Below, in pieces: positions 43,001 through 45,620 of a stretch of DNA of 45,620 bases. The notes under the pieces are model-generated. The model ran no database searches. It was given only the letters and a program-made list of their open reading frames with translations, and was not told the DNA's origin. Each line of letters begins with the position of its first letter. Positions within the stretch are counted from its first letter, which is position 1. The stretch is from an aff. Roholtiella sp. LEGE 12411 (lineage in GTDB: Bacteria > Cyanobacteriota > Cyanobacteriia > Cyanobacteriales > Nostocaceae), in the NCBI RefSeq assembly GCF_015206995.1, contig NZ_JADEXR010000040.1:1-45620 (forward strand), written 5' to 3'. The translations under genes and the position numbers were made by a program.

Positions 43001-43664
43001 TATTGTACTGGATCTAGGTTTGCCCGATATGAGCGGGTTTGAACTGATTGAGCAGATTAAGCAAGAATCCAGCCTTTTGAAACTGCCAATTATCATCTAC
43101 ACTGGCAAAGAACTAAATCGGCAAGAAGAAAGCAAGCTCAAGGGACTGGCAGAGACCATTATCATTAAAAATGTGCGATCGCCAGAGCGATTATTAGATG
43201 AAACTGCCTTATTCTTGCATCGAGTGCAAGCAGATTTGCCCGCACCTAAACGTCAGATATTAGAGCAACTGCGCCAAACCGATCCAGTGCTAGCTAATCG
43301 GAAAATTCTGATTGTGGATGATGATCTGCGTAATATTTTTGCTCTCACTAGTTTCTTAGAAAGTTATCAAATGCAGGTGCTATTTGCAGAAAATGGCAGA
43401 GATGGCATTGACATGCTGCAAGCTAATCCCGATATTAATGTAGTTTTAATGGATGTAATGATGCCAGAAATGGATGGTTACGAAACAACTCGCGCCATCC
43501 GCCAGCAACAGCAGTTCCGCTCACTGCCAATTATTGCTTTAACTGCCAAAGCCATGCCAGGCGATCGCGACAAGTGCATCGAAGCTGGAGCCTCTGATTA
43601 CATTACCAAACCTGTGGATACTGAGCAACTGCTTTCACTACTGCGGGTTTGGCTGTATCGGTAG
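40002..43664 (+). CDS. hybrid histidine kinase, CHASE3-HAMP-GAF-HK-REC-REC-REC
   Basis: A 1220-residue membrane kinase. TM1 is at about 9-29, and the extracytoplasmic CHASE3 domain at about 34-180 (INAETGQRGYIITGEQRYLEPY is its typical core). TM2 is at about 186-206, followed by HAMP (about 207-262), GAF (about 275-425) and a long Gln/Glu-rich coiled coil (about 425-525). HisKA has H-box NMSHELRTPLN (H537); the HATPase has GTGLGLSISREL. Three receivers follow: about 833-945 (LLVIEDDDKFAR), 953-1070 (LLVIEDDPVQAQ) and 1100-1215 (ILIVDDDLRNIF). Receiver phospho-Asps lie in TLDIHMPEMDG, VLDLGLPDMSG and LMDVMMPEMDG. There is no adjacent partner gene. Confidence 0.95.
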   Translation: MLNSLKIGTKIGVSFALSLAILTTIGLISYQSTNELIETSDQEKHTYQVLNQLDKLNSQLINAETGQRGYIITGEQRYLEPYSAAIERLDQQIRELQKLTADNPNQQNRLDRLQPLITKRMAVMKNVINIRQSQGLETAQKAILTDSGKQLMDQIQKLFQAMENEENVLLKQRSEKAQVATQQTIASIVYGIPSSFLILALVGFFLTRHISKPLKQVSDMAENIRDGDLSVSLPHSDRQDEIGVLTRTFNQMIINLQNTTQKNEEQKWLKSNLAEFTQMLQGQRNLESVSRLILSNLAPLLRAPQGVFYIMDSVDNQPMLKLLSSYAYKERKHLSNEFRLGEGLVGQCALEKQRILLTQVPSDYIRISSGLGEGLPLNIIVLPILFETQVKAVIELASFQPFSELYLTFLEQFIEILGVFLNNIAANQKTQQLLQESVNLTQELQTQQEELQQSNQRLEEQAHDLEESRFLLKQSNEELQQLNEELEEKAELLEVQNREVARKNQEVEQSRKSLEDKAEQLALSSKYKSEFLANMSHELRTPLNSLLILARLLSDNSGGNLSDKQVEYSRTIYSAGTDLLELINDILDLAKIESGTLSVEISRIHLRDLQSSLEQTFCQVAQKKGLSFAIELDDNLPDAIYNDPKRLQQVLKNLLANALKFTEQGGVKLQISMAAEAAQLDGKGQSSNQTIAFAVSDTGIGIPVEKQKIIFEAFQQADGTTSRKFGGTGLGLSISRELAQLLGGRIGLVSQPGEGSTFTLYLPQTYSESGETTQEQWKREETKPQTSVHQPAISEISHTRSQPPDSSLSGKQLPNWPNEVADDRETIQSGDRILLVIEDDDKFARILLEMARQQGFKVLVALHSKQGLILAQQFKPDAITLDIHMPEMDGWSVLDRLKRDPDTRHIPVHILSGDDRQQRGLQLGAITYLQKPVSPEDLTQVLTEIKGFIERKVKNLLVIEDDPVQAQSIIELIGNSDVQSTAVGTGAEALSVLRANRFDCIVLDLGLPDMSGFELIEQIKQESSLLKLPIIIYTGKELNRQEESKLKGLAETIIIKNVRSPERLLDETALFLHRVQADLPAPKRQILEQLRQTDPVLANRKILIVDDDLRNIFALTSFLESYQMQVLFAENGRDGIDMLQANPDINVVLMDVMMPEMDGYETTRAIRQQQQFRSLPIIALTAKAMPGDRDKCIEAGASDYITKPVDTEQLLSLLRVWLYR

Positions 43665-43761
43665 AATTCGTCATTCGTAATGGGCTATGCCCCGCTTTTT
43701 TACGAGTTAACGTGAGTTCAACGAGTCATAAAGGCCTCTAAGAGGTTTTACTACGCAAAAC

Positions 43762-43788
43762 TGTGCCTCTGCGCGTCGTAGAGGCACA
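43762..43788. repeat. hairpin between convergent genes
   Basis: Stem TGTGCCTCT/AGAGGCACA with a 9-base loop, placed between the convergent kinase and alr0857-like genes. There is no T-tract, so it may be a dispersed palindrome or a weak terminator. Confidence 0.5.
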
Positions 43789-43808
43789 GACTTGAACTTT
43801 TACAACCC

Positions 43809-44174
43809 TCATACTCCCAGTTGACAAAATTGCTCGCTTTGTGAAAGATGGTTAAGCAATAACTCAGCAGATTCACTCAGTGCAGTCACAAAAATACCTA
43901 CTTCACTGTCTGCGTCAGATGTCAACCAAGTACCTTTAAGAATAACTTCTACAGAATCAGCATCACAAGAGCAGAGTTGCACAACATGTTCTTGAGCGAC
44001 ATCAGCCAGATAGGGCAAGTTCGCTGGAAGTAGAAAAGTAGCCGTACTTGGTTCAATATAAATCTTTGTATGCGATCGCAGAGCCAGGATTACTCGTGTA
44101 TTCACCCAATTTTCTAAAGATTCGTTGAGTATCTCTAAGCTAAAGCTATTTTCTGTGTAGGTTAGTTTCAACAT
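43809..44174 (-). CDS. alr0857-like conserved cyanobacterial protein
   Basis: A 121-residue soluble acidic protein, MLKLTYTENSFSLEILNESLENWVNTRVILALRS at the start and a FLLPANLPYLADVA core. It resembles a small family known from heterocystous cyanobacteria under the Anabaena locus name alr0857. There is no signal peptide, membrane segment or catalytic motif. Function unknown. It is convergent with the kinase gene and unpaired. Confidence 0.6.
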   Translation of the reverse strand: MLKLTYTENSFSLEILNESLENWVNTRVILALRSHTKIYIEPSTATFLLPANLPYLADVAQEHVVQLCSCDADSVEVILKGTWLTSDADSEVGIFVTALSESAELLLNHLSQSEQFCQLGV

Positions 44175-44674
44175 CTGGGCTAATTTATATCGAAATTTTT
44201 AGTTGTTTACCTATCTATCAGTTGGAATTCTGGTTTCTATGCTTTGGTTTCCTTATTTATAAATATAAATACAGAATGACCTGAGTAATTTCACTGGATA
44301 AACGCCGGGTAAATGAAAAGCAGGGGCGCTCTTAGCAAGGGAGCAGGGGGAAAAATCACGCCACTTGCGGGTGAGCTTTGTACCTTTAGTTCCCCCTACC
44401 CCCTGCCTCTTATCAAAGAAGCCCTGAAGTGATTTGCAGATTTCCTCAAAGACGTTGTAAAAAAACTAAACAGGGATTGCAACAGAGATTAATTCTGACT
44501 TACTCTGGGAAAATTACTATACCAGTTTGACGCCACTTGCTAAAATGGAAAACTGCCAAAGTTTTAATGGTTAGAAAGTCGCTCAGACTTCTTTTTGCAT
44601 CCAGCTGGCTCCCCAGCATCAGTACCCCACCGATAAACTTGTTCAACAAAACACTTCTTGTATAGCCTAAAACG
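44175..44674. other. spacer, 500 bp
   Basis: A divergent region. Holds a G-rich/C-rich inverted repeat (GAGCAGGGGGAA near 44341-44352 and TTCCCCCTACCCCCTGC near 44390-44406) and short AT-rich flanks. No gene or clear promoter is seen. Confidence 0.4.
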
Positions 44675-45544
44675 ATGAAAGCATCTGCTAATTTCGACTT
44701 TGAAGACGAAAAATTTAATGCACCGCCTTCTCAAGTCATCCCTTGGTGTCAGATGATTAATCCTCGGTATGGCACAGATGGCATTCAGCCTCATGGTTTG
44801 GCGATTAAGCTGGATAATGCCCATGCTGTTGGCTTTCAACCAGATGATAATTGGCAGCAGGTGGAGCATGAATTTAGCTCTGGAGTCGAGACTGTCTTGA
44901 TCACGAGCACTCCCCAATTAGTTATAGTGCGTAGAGGCCCATTGTCTGTCAAAGATCGAGAAACTGGTCTAAAACTGGGTACGCTGAAAGAGAATTATGA
45001 TGCTTTTTTAGCAGATAAACTTAAGTTTAAAACCTTTACTCGCTATCTAATTTTTTTAGTAGGCGAAAATAAAAAGTTTTTACATGAATCACCACTACAA
45101 TTAACTCTTAATGGCGTAGCTGGAGCGAGTTTCAGCAAAACCTATTGCGAATTCCAACAAGGTAAAGTCGTCGGTGGGTTTGTTGCTGAACTAGAAAAGG
45201 CTTATGCTGTATACCGCAAGCAACCTTTAACGCCAAAAGGCCCCCTATTCCACGCTCACGGGATTTTTTCTCCCATAATTGAGTGTGAAGAAAGAGGCAT
45301 TGAACCAAATACAGTTCTAGTTGCTTCAACTGTGGATTACAAACATCCTACAGTTGGGACGTTAACACAATACCTGATTGCTTCAGATTCGCTTGAGTCT
45401 GCAATAATCTGCAAGACTTTTGAAGAACACAAAGATTTTGGTAAGGAAGTCGTAAAACTAGAAACACCCAAGATGGCGATGGCTGGGGTTTCTAGCTCTT
45501 ACGTTTACGCTGATGAAGATGATTTCGCTTATCCGCCGTATTAG
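44675..45544 (+). CDS. DUF5895-like conserved cyanobacterial protein
   Basis: A 289-residue soluble protein without signal peptide or membrane helix. It begins with an acidic segment, then PPSQVIPWCQMINPRYGTDGIQPHGLAIK; the middle is mixed alpha/beta (LKFKTFTRYLIFLVGENKKFLH, PLQLTLNGVAGASFSKTYCEF), and the end is acidic and tyrosine-rich (SSYVYADEDDFAYPPY). An acidic tail of this kind is common in single-stranded-DNA-binding proteins, but no OB-fold motif is certain. My family assignment is tentative. There is no partner in the window. Confidence 0.5.
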   Translation: MKASANFDFEDEKFNAPPSQVIPWCQMINPRYGTDGIQPHGLAIKLDNAHAVGFQPDDNWQQVEHEFSSGVETVLITSTPQLVIVRRGPLSVKDRETGLKLGTLKENYDAFLADKLKFKTFTRYLIFLVGENKKFLHESPLQLTLNGVAGASFSKTYCEFQQGKVVGGFVAELEKAYAVYRKQPLTPKGPLFHAHGIFSPIIECEERGIEPNTVLVASTVDYKHPTVGTLTQYLIASDSLESAIICKTFEEHKDFGKEVVKLETPKMAMAGVSSSYVYADEDDFAYPPY

Positions 45545-45554
45545 GGACTGAAAG

Positions 45555-45620
45555 TTGGGGAGTTGGAGAGTCGGAGAGTGGGGAAGAAGAAGCAATGCCC
45601 AATGCCCCATACCCCATGCC
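45555..45620. repeat. low-complexity G-rich stretch and CCCAATG-type repeats
   Basis: GGGGAGTTGGAGAG-type purine repeats followed by CAATGCCCAATGCCCCATACCCCATGCC-like units at the window edge, of the kind also seen within the 130-bp elements (CCATGCCCCATTCCC). Confidence 0.5.

Overview
The window looks like chromosome from a filamentous, Nostoc-type cyanobacterium. The HIP1 octamer GCGATCGC recurs throughout. There are Ycf51-, alr0857-, Uma2-, SphX/PstS- and Rcp1-like proteins, very large PAS/GAF hybrid kinases, and many short dispersed palindromes, heptamer repeats and MITE-like inverted repeats in the spacers. No species can be named from the sequence alone.

Layout. 1-5.2 kb: an unlisted 52-residue secreted peptide, an Orn/Lys/Arg decarboxylase, a Tat-exported PhoD phosphatase preceded by a three-repeat Pho box, a proline-rich peptide and the YchF ATPase. 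5.3-9.8 kb: a tightly overlapping light/redox-type signalling operon, consisting of a GAF-GAF histidine kinase with a Cys-His bilin-type motif, an Rcp1-like receiver and a REC-PAS-PAS-HK-REC hybrid. 10.5-12 kb: hisG diverging from an RppA/NrsR-type regulator. 12.4-14 kb: an internally deleted Uma2 gene overlapping tail-to-tail with a PlsC-type acyltransferase. 14.1-18.9 kb: an XRE-type regulator followed at once by a 1503-residue six-PAS hybrid kinase. 19.2-22.6 kb: an arsenic-resistance cluster, arsR | pstS-like, MIP channel, arsH, arsC, with no ArsB/Acr3 pump. 23-26.4 kb: a VapBC-like toxin-antitoxin pair and an overlapping aminotransferase/iron-type alcohol dehydrogenase pair. 27-33.1 kb: Ycf51, a repeat-rich spacer with a probable structured RNA, an O-antigen-ligase-like membrane protein, a YaaW-like protein, an OppC-type permease and an HD-domain protein. 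33.7-36.4 kb: tRNA-Gly(CCC), a NarL-type regulator and a REC-HK hybrid. 36.4-37.8 kb: a tnpB-only IS200/IS605 element with both ends preserved. 37.9-45.6 kb: two stress-type proteins, a CHASE3-HAMP-GAF-HK-3xREC hybrid kinase, an alr0857-like protein and a DUF5895-like protein.

The parts most worth following up are these. First, the arsenic operon couples a lone phosphate-binding lipoprotein to a channel whose selectivity filter reads F-A-A-R; a promoter with an inverted-repeat operator lies directly upstream, and a 38-bp remnant of a second channel gene lies in the leader. Second, the candidate cyanobacteriochrome kinase sits with its Rcp1-like partner. Third, the TnpB element looks catalytically intact, has a TTGAT flank, and has a guide readable from its right flank. 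Fourth, repeats have entered coding sequence in several places: an SDR and a palindrome inside the dehydrogenase, and heptamers inside the O-antigen-ligase-like gene, whose last codons come from a MITE. Domain and family calls come from reading the sequence; no database search was run.
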